Shown here in pieces: positions 17,280 to 26,475 of a DNA stretch of 64,000 nt. Both the position numbers and the translations under genes were made by a program. Numbering within the stretch: the first letter of the stretch is position 1; each line of letters starts with the position of its first letter. Source of the DNA: Betaproteobacteria bacterium (GTDB lineage Bacteria; Pseudomonadota; Gammaproteobacteria; Burkholderiales; Ga0077523). A model generated the notes under the pieces. That model was not told the origin of the DNA. It saw only the letters and a program-made list of their open reading frames with translations, and made no database searches. The stretch covers positions 171,231 to 235,230 of the forward strand of contig WGLR01000012.1 in NCBI GenBank assembly GCA_016125475.1, in the 5' to 3' direction.

Positions 17280-17681
17280 ATGAAGCGACCATTCGCCAGC
17301 AACGAGTATCTCGTCATCTCGCGGGGCCAGTGGGACGAGACCGCCTCGAAGGCCGATCTCCAGAGGGCGATCGACGACTTCTACGTCTGGTACGAGCGCA
17401 ATCTTGAGTGCGGCGTGATGAAACCCGGCAGCCGCCTCGCCGTGGATCGCCGGATCGTCTCGCGCGGTGCGATCACGGACGGCCCGTTTCCCGAGACGAA
17501 GGAACTCGTCGGAGGCTTCTGGTTCATCGTCGCGGACAGTCTCGACGAGGCTGCGGCCCTCGCGGCCGGGAATCCCTGTCTGGCCTTCGGGCTCACGCTG
17601 GAGATCCGCCCGCTCGAGGACGAGCGCGCGAGCGCGTCGGCGGTGACGAACGAAACGCCTGCCCGGTGGCGCCGCGAATGA
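17280..17681 (+). CDS. YciI-like family protein
   Basis: A 133-residue protein of the YciI/DGPF (dimeric alpha-beta barrel) type, shown by ITDGPFPETKELVGGFWFIVADSLDEAAALA, the characteristic core with the DGPF motif. Members are small cytoplasmic proteins of unclear enzymatic role, sometimes fused to sigma factors. Its stop overlaps the next start by ATGA, so it is coupled to the downstream lipoprotein. Confidence 0.8.
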   Translation: MKRPFASNEYLVISRGQWDETASKADLQRAIDDFYVWYERNLECGVMKPGSRLAVDRRIVSRGAITDGPFPETKELVGGFWFIVADSLDEAAALAAGNPCLAFGLTLEIRPLEDERASASAVTNETPARWRRE

Positions 17682-18217
17682 TCCTTCCCGGACGAGGTGC
17701 ACGGATCCTGGCCTGCCGTGCGGAGCGCGCATTCGTGTTTCACTGCCTGCTGCTTGCCTCGATGCTCGCGCTCGCGGGATGCGCGACGGGCAGCAGCACG
17801 GCCGGCGGTCATGGCCGGATCACCACCCCGAAGATCGTGGGGCTCGACGCGCCACGCGCGCCGTGGGTCGACGAGATCGAACTGCGCCTGCGGCAGGGCG
17901 GGTTCAGTGTCGTACGGGGCGTGGGTCGACCGTATCGCGAGGATGCACCGGGTGGGACCGGAGCGACCGGCTTCCACGAATCGATGACCCGCTACGTGCT
18001 GGTCCTCGACGGTCGTGCGTCGCTCGAGCCGTCGAGCCGGTGCTTCGGTCGCGTCTTTCGCTTCGACTACCTGAATGCCCGGCTCGTCGACACGCGCACC
18101 GACGACATGCTTTTCAGCCTCTGGGACTCCGGTTACTCGGAAGACTGTTCACCGTTCAGGGGACGATTGTTCTCCGAACTCCTCGACGGCATTCAGGACG
18201 CCTGGCCGGCACGCTAG
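17678..18217 (+). CDS. Lipoprotein, function unknown
   Basis: A predicted 179-residue outer-membrane or periplasmic lipoprotein. The signal ends in LLLASMLALAGC, a clear lipobox, after an unusually long N region; a GTG at 17735 would give a more standard signal peptide. The mature protein begins ATGSSTAGG and has a domain with FHESMTRYVLVLDGR, FRFDYLNARLVDTRTDDML and a Cys pair. No family recognised. The ATG at 17678 overlaps the YciI stop. Confidence 0.65.
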   Translation: MILPGRGARILACRAERAFVFHCLLLASMLALAGCATGSSTAGGHGRITTPKIVGLDAPRAPWVDEIELRLRQGGFSVVRGVGRPYREDAPGGTGATGFHESMTRYVLVLDGRASLEPSSRCFGRVFRFDYLNARLVDTRTDDMLFSLWDSGYSEDCSPFRGRLFSELLDGIQDAWPAR

Positions 18218-18321
18218 GCGTCCCGCCCGCCCGGTTCCCGCCGTCGCGAGCGCGCACCGAATCGGTGACCGCGCGCGGCCGACCGCACCACCTGCGGTCA
18301 TAAGGGCAACAGCCGGTTCCA

Positions 18322-18341
18322 GATAAGAACTACTCATTATC
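18322..18341. promoter_or_regulatory. Inverted repeat upstream of the Pot-type importer
   Basis: GATAA and TTATC arms separated by 10 bases lie about 100 bases before the binding-protein gene, in an AT-richer patch than the surroundings; a TAGATT box follows at 18361-18366. This could be a regulator site and -10 element for the transport/oxidation operon. A LysR protein encoded 10 kb downstream is a possible ligand, but nothing in the sequence proves it. Confidence 0.28.
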
Positions 18342-18441
18342 GCTTTCGCCCCGTCGTTGCTAGATTTTCTCCATCGAAGCCGTTCGACTTCCTCAACCAT
18401 CCGGGGCCCGAAGGGTCGCGGATCTCTTGGAGATGCACGCG

Positions 18442-19788
18442 ATGGGGACTGAGACAACGACGCCAGCGACGGGGATCGAGAAGGCCGACGCTGCCGATAC
18501 GACTGTGGATCGATCGAAGAGATCGCTTCTGAAAGGTGCCGCCGCGACCGCGGGTGTAGCCGGTGCACAGGCCATAACGGGCTTTCCGCTGATCTGGGCA
18601 CAGGAGATCAAGGACATCGAGCTCCGGCACGTGGGTGTGTCGTACTCGGTCGTGAAAGCGATCGGTGATCAGGCGTCGAAGGACCTCGGTTTCAAGGTCA
18701 CGATGCAGAACCTCGACACGTCGGCGGCGATCAACCGGTTCGTGACGCAGCCCAATTCGGTCGACATCGCGGACGTTGAGGGATGGCAGGCCAAGCTCGC
18801 GACGAAGCGCGGGGTCCTTCAGGGGATCGAGCGCAGGCGCATCAAGGAATTCGACAACATCCTCCCGATCTTCACGCGCGGCGAGATCGGAGGGAAAGTC
18901 GTCTCGCGCCAGGGCATTTCGCCCTACGAGGCCATGTACATCACGAAGCCGGACGCCACCGACCTGCACGAGGGCGTCACCGACTGGATGACGTTCCTGC
19001 CGCAGGTCTACAACGCCGACTCCATCGGATATCGCCCGGATCTCATCAAGCATCCGGTCACCGAATGGAAGGAACTCATCAACCCGAAGTTCAAGGGCAA
19101 GGCCGCGATTCTCGACGTGCCGGCAATCGGCATCATGGATGCCGCCCTGTGCTTCGAGAGCGCCGGTGAGATCAAGTACGGCAACAAGGGCAACATGACG
19201 CGCAAGGAGATCGACTTCACGATCGACCGGCTCATCGAGCTCAAGCGACAGGGACACTTCCGGGCGACGTGGACGACATTCGACCAGTCGGTACAGCTCA
19301 TGGCGGCGGGCGAGGTGATCATCCAGTCGATGTGGTCCCCGGCCGTCGCCGCGGTCCGCGTGAAGGGGATGCCCTGCATCTATGCACCCGTGAACATCAA
19401 GAACGGGCGGGAGGGCTACCGCGGATGGTGCAACGGCATGGCGCTCATGCGGCACCTGTCCGGCAAGAAACTCGAGGCTGCCTACGAATATCTGAACTGG
19501 TACCTGTCGGGATGGCAGGGCGCGTTCGTCGCCCGCTACGGCTACTACAGTCCGGTCCCGTCGACGGCGAAGAAGAACCTCTCGCCGAACGAGTGGGCCT
19601 ACTGGTACGAGGGCAAACCCTCGAAGGACGTGATTCTCGACCCGTACGGCGTTCCCATGGAAAAGGCGGGCGCCCTCCGGGATGGCGGCTCGTTCATGGA
19701 GCGGGTCACGAACATCTCGTGCTGGAACACGCTCATGGACGAGGCGCAGTACATGAACAAGCGCTGGAACGACTTCAAGTCCGCGTGA
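18442..19788 (+). CDS. PotD-type ABC transporter substrate-binding protein
   Basis: Periplasmic receptor of about 448 residues starting a transport and oxidation operon. The N terminus is long, with SKRSLLKGAAATAGVAGAQA at about residues 24-43, a Tat-like signal in which the first arginine is Lys. The mature type II periplasmic-binding domain contains VGVSYSVVKAIGDQASKDLGF, NSVDIADVEGWQAK, ADSIGYRPD, FDQSVQLMAAGEVIIQSMWSP and a C-terminal YMNKRWNDFKS, matching the spermidine/putrescine (PotD/PotF) superfamily. The start at 18442 has GGAG nine bases upstream; ATG 18433 and TTG 18427 are alternatives. Its pairing with a Mo hydroxylase and amidase suggests a ligand other than a simple polyamine. 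Confidence 0.88.
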   Translation: MGTETTTPATGIEKADAADTTVDRSKRSLLKGAAATAGVAGAQAITGFPLIWAQEIKDIELRHVGVSYSVVKAIGDQASKDLGFKVTMQNLDTSAAINRFVTQPNSVDIADVEGWQAKLATKRGVLQGIERRRIKEFDNILPIFTRGEIGGKVVSRQGISPYEAMYITKPDATDLHEGVTDWMTFLPQVYNADSIGYRPDLIKHPVTEWKELINPKFKGKAAILDVPAIGIMDAALCFESAGEIKYGNKGNMTRKEIDFTIDRLIELKRQGHFRATWTTFDQSVQLMAAGEVIIQSMWSPAVAAVRVKGMPCIYAPVNIKNGREGYRGWCNGMALMRHLSGKKLEAAYEYLNWYLSGWQGAFVARYGYYSPVPSTAKKNLSPNEWAYWYEGKPSKDVILDPYGVPMEKAGALRDGGSFMERVTNISCWNTLMDEAQYMNKRWNDFKSA

Positions 19789-19877
19789 CGAGACCTGTCT
19801 CCGGCCGTCTTCGTGCGGGCGCCTTCCGGCCCCCCGCATGACGACGGCGCCCCGAACGCTGCCAACTACGGACGACC

Positions 19878-20741
19878 ATGAGTGCACGATCGAACACCGC
19901 CGGCTGGCTCTACGTGTCTCCGCTCGTCGCGGTACTGATTCCGTTCTTCCTCGTGCCCATCGTCGTCGTGCTCGTTGCGAGCTTCCTCGAGCACGACGGT
20001 TATGGCGGCATGATCGCGCACTTCACGCTCGAGAACTACAAGGATCTGTTCACCTCGGAGCTCACGCTCCGTCTCTATCTCGGAACGATCAAGTTCGCGC
20101 TGCTCACGTGGATCGGCACTCTTCTGATCGGATTCTGGATTGCGTATTTCCTCGTCTTCCACGTGCGCAACCAGCTCCTGGCGATCGGTCTCTTCCTGTT
20201 GTGCACCGTGCCGTTCTGGACCTCGAACATCATCCGCATGATTTCGTGGATCCCGCTCCTCGGAAAGCAGGGCCTCGTGAACTCCGTGCTGATGTCCACC
20301 GGCGTGATCGACCGGCCGCTCGCGTTCCTGCTCTTCTCGGACTTCGCGGTCGTCACGGCGTACATTCACCAGCTCACGATCTTCATGATCGTTCCGCTGT
20401 TCAACTCGATGTCCCGGATCGACAAGCGGACGATCGAAGCCGCGCGCGATGCCGGGGCGAGTCGCTTCGAGATCGTCCGGTACATCGTCCTGCCGATGAG
20501 CCGGACCGGCATCGCCCTCGGCTCGATATTCGTCCTCTCCATCGTGATGGGAGACTTCTTCGTCGTGAAGGTGATGAGCGGAGGGGGTTCCGCCTCGATC
20601 GTCTCGGCGCTGTTCGAGGACATCTCGGTCCTGCAGTATCCGCCCGCGGCTGCAAGCGCAGTGGTTCTCCTCGTTGTCGTCGTGATCATGATCGCGGCGA
20701 TCCTGCGGACCGTCGACATTCGCAAGGAGCTCGGCAGATGA
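19878..20741 (+). CDS. PotB-type ABC transporter permease
   Basis: Inner-membrane permease of 287 residues with six predicted helices. The cytoplasmic EAA loop, EAARDAGASRFEIVRYIVLPMSRTGIALG (about 188-216), is the contact site for the ATPase. Membership in the PotB/binding-protein-dependent transport family is clear. It is separated from the receptor gene by 89 bases and overlaps the second permease by ATGA. Confidence 0.9.
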   Translation: MSARSNTAGWLYVSPLVAVLIPFFLVPIVVVLVASFLEHDGYGGMIAHFTLENYKDLFTSELTLRLYLGTIKFALLTWIGTLLIGFWIAYFLVFHVRNQLLAIGLFLLCTVPFWTSNIIRMISWIPLLGKQGLVNSVLMSTGVIDRPLAFLLFSDFAVVTAYIHQLTIFMIVPLFNSMSRIDKRTIEAARDAGASRFEIVRYIVLPMSRTGIALGSIFVLSIVMGDFFVVKVMSGGGSASIVSALFEDISVLQYPPAAASAVVLLVVVVIMIAAILRTVDIRKELGR

Positions 20742-21634
20742 ACGGGACTCAGGTCGTCGAGGGGGCGCGACGCGCTCCGGCACGCGCACGCGTCCGCTCC
20801 CATGACGATGAGCGGCGTCGGCCGTGGACCTTCTGGGTGCTCGCGACCGTTTTCGTCGCCTACGTGCTCGCACTGTACGGCCCCATGCTGTGCATCTACG
20901 TGCTGTCCCTGCAGGACATTCGGGGTGGCCTGGTATTTCCGATGAAGGGACTTTCGCTGCACTGGTTCGTCGACCTGTTCACACAGGTCAGGACCGGTGA
21001 CGTGAAGGGCGGGTTCGAGCGTTCCATCACGCTCGCGCTCGTCGTGACCGTTCTCACCGTCGTCGGGTCGTTCCTCGCAGGGCTGGGATTCCGTGCGCGC
21101 TTCCGCGGCGACGGAATCGTGTTCTACGTGATGGTCGGCAGCCTCGTCGCGCCCGGGCTCGTACTCGGGATCGGCATCGGTCTGCTGTTCCAGTATCTCG
21201 GCATCGAACCTCACTGGTACACGTCCGCGCTGGGCGCACACCTCAGCTGGACGCTGCCGTTTGGCGTCCTCGTCATGTTTGCCGTGCTTTCCCGCTTCGA
21301 TTCGGCCTGGGAAGAGGCTGCGCGGGACCTAGGGGCGTCGCACTGGCAGACGATCCGGTGGGTCGTGATTCCGGTTCTCGCGCCCGGCCTCGTGGCTGTC
21401 GCGCTGTTCGGCTTCACGCTTTCCTACGACGAGTTTGCCCGAACGCTCCAGACGTCCGGTTCGCTCAACACGCTACCGCTCGAGATCTGGAGCATGACGC
21501 TCAACGTGACTTCACCGTCGCTCTATGCGCTCGGCACGGTCACGACCATCGCTTCATTCGTGATCATCGGCGCCTCGCTGGGCGTCATCGCGTGGCTGCA
21601 GCGGCGCCGGGCCCGGCGGCTGCCCGCAAACTGA
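20738..21634 (+). CDS. PotC-type ABC transporter permease
   Basis: Second permease, 298 residues, starting inside the stop of the PotB-type gene. A charged N-terminal region of about 30 residues (rich in Arg, unusual for the family) precedes six helices starting PWTFWVLATVFVAYVLALYGPM. The EAA loop EEAARDLGASHWQTIRWVVIPVLAPGL lies at about 193-219. With its partner it forms the membrane channel of the importer. Confidence 0.9.
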   Translation: MNGTQVVEGARRAPARARVRSHDDERRRPWTFWVLATVFVAYVLALYGPMLCIYVLSLQDIRGGLVFPMKGLSLHWFVDLFTQVRTGDVKGGFERSITLALVVTVLTVVGSFLAGLGFRARFRGDGIVFYVMVGSLVAPGLVLGIGIGLLFQYLGIEPHWYTSALGAHLSWTLPFGVLVMFAVLSRFDSAWEEAARDLGASHWQTIRWVVIPVLAPGLVAVALFGFTLSYDEFARTLQTSGSLNTLPLEIWSMTLNVTSPSLYALGTVTTIASFVIIGASLGVIAWLQRRRARRLPAN

Positions 21635-21647
21635 GGGAGTCGAGCAA

Positions 21648-22748
21648 GTGGCTATCGAGAAGGGCGACATCGAGCTCGCGGGGGTCTACAAGCGGTTCGG
21701 CGATTTCACGGCCGTCGACGGCGTGAACCTCAGGATCCCCGACGGCGCCTACTGCTGCTTTCTCGGCCCCTCCGGCTGCGGCAAGACGACGATCCTCCGC
21801 ATGATCGCCGGCCACGAGGATCCGACGGGCGGCGAGATTCTGATCGGCGGCCAGAACGTCGTCGGCCTGCCGCCCGTCGCGCGTCGCACCGCGATGATGT
21901 TCCAGTCCTACGCGCTCTTCCCTCACCTGAGCGTGCGCGACAACGTCGCCTTTGCGCTACGTGTCCGTGGCATGTCCCGCGCGGACAGGTACCGCGTCGC
22001 CGATGCCATGCTCGAACGCGTCCGGATCACGGAACTGGCAAACCGGCTTCCCGGGCAGCTGTCCGGCGGACAGCAGCAGCGCGTTGCGCTCGCGCGTGCG
22101 GCGATCACCGAGCCGAAGGTTCTCCTGCTCGACGAGCCGCTCTCGGCGCTGGACGAGCAGCTGCGCATCCAGATGCGCACGGAGCTGAGGCGCATGCAGC
22201 GCGACCTCGGCATCACCTTCGTGCACGTGACGCACACCCAGCTCGAGGCGATCGCCCTGGCCGACGTGGTCGTCGTGATGGAGAAGGGGAAGATCCGGCA
22301 GGCCGCCCGGGCGCGGGACGTGTACGCGCGTCCCAGGGACCGGTACGTCGCCGAATTCCTGGGCGGGCAGAACGTATTCAGGTGCCGGGTCGAGTCGGTG
22401 AACGGGCGCAGCGTGGTCGTGAGCGGTGTGGACATGAGCGGCATCGAGGTGCCGGTCGAGGCACCCGGGCGCATCGCGAGCGGGCAGAACGTCGACCTCG
22501 CCATTCGCCGGGACGACATCCGGCTCCACAGGACACCACCTTCTCAGGGCGCCGACTGGAACTCGATCGGCGCGCGGATCCAGGCGATCGAGTACCAGGG
22601 TGCGTTCGTGAAGGTGATCATGGAGAACGTCGGAGACACCGAGTTCGTCGTCTACGTCCCCGAGAGAGAGTTCTTCGAGGAGCCGTTCGAGGTCGGAGAG
22701 TCCGTGGTCGCGAGCTGGCACGCGGAACGCGCGCTGCTGCTCGCATGA
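21648..22748 (+). CDS. PotA-type ABC transporter ATP-binding protein
   Basis: ATPase subunit of 366 residues. Walker A GPSGCGKTT at about residues 42-50, signature LSGGQQQR at about 139-146 and Walker B VLLLDEPLSALD are intact, and a C-terminal TOBE domain (VEVPVEAPGRIASGQNVDLAIRRDDIRL to the end) is typical of PotA. The GTG start at 21648 is preceded by GAGGGAG. It ends 19 bases before the Mo-hydroxylase genes, indicating one transcript for transport and oxidation. Confidence 0.92.
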   Translation: MAIEKGDIELAGVYKRFGDFTAVDGVNLRIPDGAYCCFLGPSGCGKTTILRMIAGHEDPTGGEILIGGQNVVGLPPVARRTAMMFQSYALFPHLSVRDNVAFALRVRGMSRADRYRVADAMLERVRITELANRLPGQLSGGQQQRVALARAAITEPKVLLLDEPLSALDEQLRIQMRTELRRMQRDLGITFVHVTHTQLEAIALADVVVVMEKGKIRQAARARDVYARPRDRYVAEFLGGQNVFRCRVESVNGRSVVVSGVDMSGIEVPVEAPGRIASGQNVDLAIRRDDIRLHRTPPSQGADWNSIGARIQAIEYQGAFVKVIMENVGDTEFVVYVPEREFFEEPFEVGESVVASWHAERALLLA

Positions 22749-22767
22749 GGAATCAAAGGAGCCATCC

Positions 22768-23253
22768 GTGAAAGTGAACATCACTGTCAATGACCGGGCC
22801 GTCACGGCGGACGTGCCGGGTCACGAGCTGCTGTCCGATTTTCTGCGGGATCGTCTCGGCCTCACCGGGACGCACGTGGGTTGTGACACGAGTCAGTGTG
22901 GCGCCTGTGTCGTGCACGTGAACGGTGCTTCGGTGAAGTCGTGCGCGACGCTCGCCTGTGCGCTGGACGGTGCCACCGTGCGAACGATAGAAGGATTGTC
23001 CGCCCCGGGCTCACTGCATCCGATGCAGAAGGCATTTCACGAGAATCACGGACTGCAGTGCGGCTTCTGCACGCCGGGCATGATCATGAGTGCCGTCGAC
23101 TTCGCGACCGTGACGCCGGCTCCGACGGCCGAGGCAGCTCGGCGGTGGCTGGAGGGGAACCTCTGCCGCTGCACCGGCTATCAGAACATCGTGGCCGCTG
23201 TTCTGGCCGGTTCGGCTGCCATGCAAACCACCGAGGGAGCTCGATCCACATGA
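22768..23253 (+). CDS. coxS: Molybdenum hydroxylase, 2Fe-2S small subunit (CoxS-like)
   Basis: Iron-sulfur subunit, 161 residues, that passes electrons from the Mo site to FAD. The N-terminal plant-type 2Fe-2S cluster is bound by Cys39, Cys44, Cys47 and Cys59 ([10 protein letters not shown]...SCA); the C-terminal cluster by Cys99, Cys102, Cys134 and Cys136 ([16 protein letters not shown]). Both are complete. GTG start at 22768 behind AAAGGAG. Its stop overlaps the large-subunit start (ATGA). Confidence 0.93.
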   Translation: MKVNITVNDRAVTADVPGHELLSDFLRDRLGLTGTHVGCDTSQCGACVVHVNGASVKSCATLACALDGATVRTIEGLSAPGSLHPMQKAFHENHGLQCGFCTPGMIMSAVDFATVTPAPTAEAARRWLEGNLCRCTGYQNIVAAVLAGSAAMQTTEGARST

Positions 23254-25637
23254 CGCAAGCCACAGGCATCGGCGCATCCCTGCGCCGCAAGGAGGACATG
23301 CGGTTCCTGACGGGGCACGGGAACTACGTGTCCGATGTGTCCCTGCCGAACATGACCCTGGCCGTCATCGTGCGCTCGCCGCACGCGCACGCCCGGATCA
23401 TCGGCATCGACGTGTCCGAGGCGCGGAAGATGCCGGGAGTCGTGGCGGTCTTCACCGGAGCGGATCTGGTGGCTGACGGCGTCGGCGGGCTGCCCTGTGC
23501 GTGGCCCGTGACCGGCAAGAAGGGTACGGCGACGAAGGAGCCCGCGCATCCGCCGCTCGCGGTCGGCAAGGTTCGTCACGTCGGTGACCCGGTCGCCATC
23601 GTGATCGCCGAATCGCTCGTCGAGGCCCGGAATGCGGCCGAGGCCGTGACGGTGGACTACGAGGTCCTGCCGGCCGTCGTGGGCGTGCTCGATGCGCTGA
23701 AGCCCGGTGCGCCCGTCGTATTCGACGATATCCCGGACAATGTGTGCGTCGACTGGGAAGTCGGGGACGCCCTGGCCACCGAGCGCGCCTTCTCGAAGGC
23801 GGCGCACGTGTCGCGCATCAGCCTCGTCAACAATCGTCTCGTCGGCAATCCGATGGAGCCGCGCGCCGCCGTGGCGGACTTCGAGGCCGCGCGCGGGAAG
23901 TACACCCTCTGGACCACCAGCCAGTTTCCGCACATCGTGAAGCTGCTCATGGGCAATTTCGTGCTGCACATTCCCCAGCACAAGTTGCGCGTCGTTTCCC
24001 CCGACGTGGGCGGCGGCTTCGGCGTGAAGCAGTTCCACTATGCCGAGGAGGCACTCGTCACCTGGGCAGCAGGCAGGCTTGGCCGTCCCGTGAAATGGGT
24101 CTGCGAACGCAGCGAAGGCTTCCTGTCGGACGCGCACGGTCGGGACCACGTCTCCGAAGCCGAGCTCGCGCTGGACGAGAACGGCAGATTCCTCGGGCTG
24201 CGCGTGCGAACGGTCGCGAACATGGGGGGCTACCTCTCGACGTTCGGTCCGAACATCCCGACCAACCTCTACGGCCTCCTGCTCGCGGGTGTCTACACGA
24301 CTCCCGCCATCTACTGCGAGGTCAAGGCCGTCTTCACGAACACGCTGCCCGTGGATGCCTACCGGGGCGCCGGACGGCCGGAAGCCACGTTCCTGCTCGA
24401 ACGGCTCGTCGACGTCGCCGCCACGGAGATGGGGATCGACAGGGCGGAGATCCGGCGCCGGAACATGATCCCGGGCGACGCCTACCCCTATCAGACACCG
24501 GTGATGCTGCAGTACGACAGCGGCGACCCGGCAGGCTGCCTCGACAAGGCGCTCGAAGCTGCCGGGTGGAACGCATTCGCCGAGCGCCGCAAGGCGTCCC
24601 TCGAGAAGGGAAAGCTTCGCGGCATCGGGCTCGTCACCTACATCGAGGCCTGCGGACTGGCGCCTTCCCGCATCGCGACGAGACTCGGCGCGCGGGGCGG
24701 TCTGTTCGAGAGCGCGACGGTCCGGGTGCACCCCACCGGACAGGTGACGGTGCTGATGGGTACGCACAGTCACGGTCAGGGGCACGAGACGACCTGCTCC
24801 CAGATCGTGTCGCAGAGGCTCGGCATCCCGGCCGAGAACGTCGAGGTGGTATTCGGCGACACGGACCGGGTCCAGTTCGGTCTGGGCACGTACGGCTCGC
24901 GCTCCGCCGCCGTGGGCGGTTCGGCGCTTGCGAAGGCGACCGCGAAGGTGGTGACGAAGGGCACGAAGATCGCGGCGCACATGCTCGAGGCTGCCGAGGA
25001 GGACATCTCCTTCGAGGACGGAAGGTTCTCGGTGTCCGGCACCGACCTGTCGAAGACGTTCGAGGAGGTCGCGCTCATGGCCCACTATCCGACGGACTAT
25101 CCCCTCGAAGTGCTCGAGCCGGGTCTCGAGGAGCAGGCGTTCTACGATCCGGTGAACTTCACGTTTCCCTGCGGTGCGCACGTCGCCGAAGTCGAGATCG
25201 ACCCCGAAACTGGCGTGGTGGAACTGCTGCGCTACGTGGCCGTCGACGACGTCGGTACCGTGATCAACCCGATGATCGTCGAAGGCCAGATTCACGGCGG
25301 CGTGGTGCAGGGCATCGGCCAGGCACTGTTCGAGGACTGCGTGTACGACGAATCGTCCGGGCAGCTTCTGTCGGGTTCCTTCATGGACTACTGCATGCCC
25401 CGGGCGGATCACGTGCCGCCCATCGAAGTCCATACTCACAGCACGCCGTGCACGCATAACGAACTCGGCGTGAAGGGGTGCGGCGAGGTCGGCACGATCG
25501 CGTCGCCGGCCACCGTGATCAACGCGGTCGTCGACGCGCTCTCGCATCTCGGCGTGAAGCACGTCGACATGCCGGCATCCCCGAGTCGCGTCTGGCGGCT
25601 CATCGCGAACGCGGGCTTTTCACCGGCCCGGTCATGA
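23250..25637 (+). CDS. coxL: Molybdenum hydroxylase large subunit, CoxL form II type
   Basis: Catalytic subunit, 795 residues, binding molybdopterin cytosine dinucleotide. The active-site loop reads AYRGAGR (residues 370-376), the form II signature, not the AYxCSFR of true CO dehydrogenases, so CO oxidation is unlikely. The catalytic base is Glu746 in [10 protein letters not shown]. Other family segments are [31 protein letters not shown] and [15 protein letters not shown]. Genes order S-L-M matches xanthine-dehydrogenase-like heterotrimers acting on N-heterocycles or aldehydes. The substrate is unknown; the adjacent importer and amidase are the best clues. Confidence 0.92.
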   Translation: MTQATGIGASLRRKEDMRFLTGHGNYVSDVSLPNMTLAVIVRSPHAHARIIGIDVSEARKMPGVVAVFTGADLVADGVGGLPCAWPVTGKKGTATKEPAHPPLAVGKVRHVGDPVAIVIAESLVEARNAAEAVTVDYEVLPAVVGVLDALKPGAPVVFDDIPDNVCVDWEVGDALATERAFSKAAHVSRISLVNNRLVGNPMEPRAAVADFEAARGKYTLWTTSQFPHIVKLLMGNFVLHIPQHKLRVVSPDVGGGFGVKQFHYAEEALVTWAAGRLGRPVKWVCERSEGFLSDAHGRDHVSEAELALDENGRFLGLRVRTVANMGGYLSTFGPNIPTNLYGLLLAGVYTTPAIYCEVKAVFTNTLPVDAYRGAGRPEATFLLERLVDVAATEMGIDRAEIRRRNMIPGDAYPYQTPVMLQYDSGDPAGCLDKALEAAGWNAFAERRKASLEKGKLRGIGLVTYIEACGLAPSRIATRLGARGGLFESATVRVHPTGQVTVLMGTHSHGQGHETTCSQIVSQRLGIPAENVEVVFGDTDRVQFGLGTYGSRSAAVGGSALAKATAKVVTKGTKIAAHMLEAAEEDISFEDGRFSVSGTDLSKTFEEVALMAHYPTDYPLEVLEPGLEEQAFYDPVNFTFPCGAHVAEVEIDPETGVVELLRYVAVDDVGTVINPMIVEGQIHGGVVQGIGQALFEDCVYDESSGQLLSGSFMDYCMPRADHVPPIEVHTHSTPCTHNELGVKGCGEVGTIASPATVINAVVDALSHLGVKHVDMPASPSRVWRLIANAGFSPARS

Positions 25638-25662
25638 CCTGTCAGGAGGCTGAGGCGAGACC

Positions 25663-26475
25663 ATGAGGACTTTCGAATACGAACGGCCGTCCACGCTGGA
25701 CTCCGTGTCGGCAGCGCTCGCGTCCGACCGCGATGTTCGCGTGCTCGCCGGCGGCATGACACTGATCCCGTCGATGAAGATGCGGCTCGCGACGCCGGAC
25801 ACGATCGTCGATCTCGGCGGCATTCCGGAACTCGTCGGCGTCACTGCGGACGACGAAGTCGTGGCGATAGGCGCGATGACCACGCACGCCCGTGTGGCAG
25901 GTTCGGAGGAGGTGCGTCGCTCGATTCCGGCACTCGCGGAACTCGCGGGTGCGATCGGGGACCCGCAGGTCCGCAATCGGGGCACGATCGGCGGATCGGT
26001 GGCCAACAACGATCCTGCCTCGGACTACCCTGCGGCGCTGCTCGCCCTGAACGCAACCGTGCACACGAACCGGCGGTCGGTTCCGGCGGCGTCCTTCTTC
26101 ACCGGCATGTTCGAGACGGCGCTCGACGTGGGGGAGATCGTCACCAGAGTGTCGTTTCCGGTTCCCCTGTCGGCCGCGTACGAGAAGTTCCGAAGCCCCG
26201 CGTCCCGCTATGCACTCGTGGGTGTCTTCGTCGCGGTCACCCGGGAAGGCGTGCGGGTCGCGGTCACGGGTGCGGCACCCTGCGTGTTCCGTGCGACCAC
26301 GATCGAGTCGACGCTTGCCGAACGCTTCGGACCCGACGCGCTGGAGAATTTCCGGTTCCCCCGCGAGGGCCTGAACGACGACATGCACGGCGACGCCGCG
26401 TACCGGGCCCATCTCGTGACCGTTCTTGCACGCAAGGCCGTCGGCCGCATCGTGGCGTCGTCCGGAAGCCGGTGA
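25663..26475 (+). CDS. coxM: Molybdenum hydroxylase FAD-binding subunit (CoxM-like)
   Basis: Medium subunit of 270 residues that oxidises the reduced iron-sulfur clusters through FAD. Family markers are the FAD loops LAGGMTLIPSMKMR (about 26-39) and NRGTIGGSVANNDPASD (about 105-121), the latter the TIGG pyrophosphate-binding motif. The C-terminal CO-dehydrogenase flavoprotein domain follows. It starts 25 bases after the large subunit and its stop overlaps the amidase start, so it is in the same operon. Confidence 0.92.
   Translation: MRTFEYERPSTLDSVSAALASDRDVRVLAGGMTLIPSMKMRLATPDTIVDLGGIPELVGVTADDEVVAIGAMTTHARVAGSEEVRRSIPALAELAGAIGDPQVRNRGTIGGSVANNDPASDYPAALLALNATVHTNRRSVPAASFFTGMFETALDVGEIVTRVSFPVPLSAAYEKFRSPASRYALVGVFVAVTREGVRVAVTGAAPCVFRATTIESTLAERFGPDALENFRFPREGLNDDMHGDAAYRAHLVTVLARKAVGRIVASSGSR

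Noticed and set aside
23181-25562. A 793-codon antisense frame opposite coxL.
   Set aside because: The plus strand encodes a full-length Mo hydroxylase subunit with intact active site.
22768-25637. A carbon monoxide dehydrogenase.
   Set aside because: The catalytic loop is AYRGAGR, the form II signature, not AYxCSFR, so CO oxidation is not supported.
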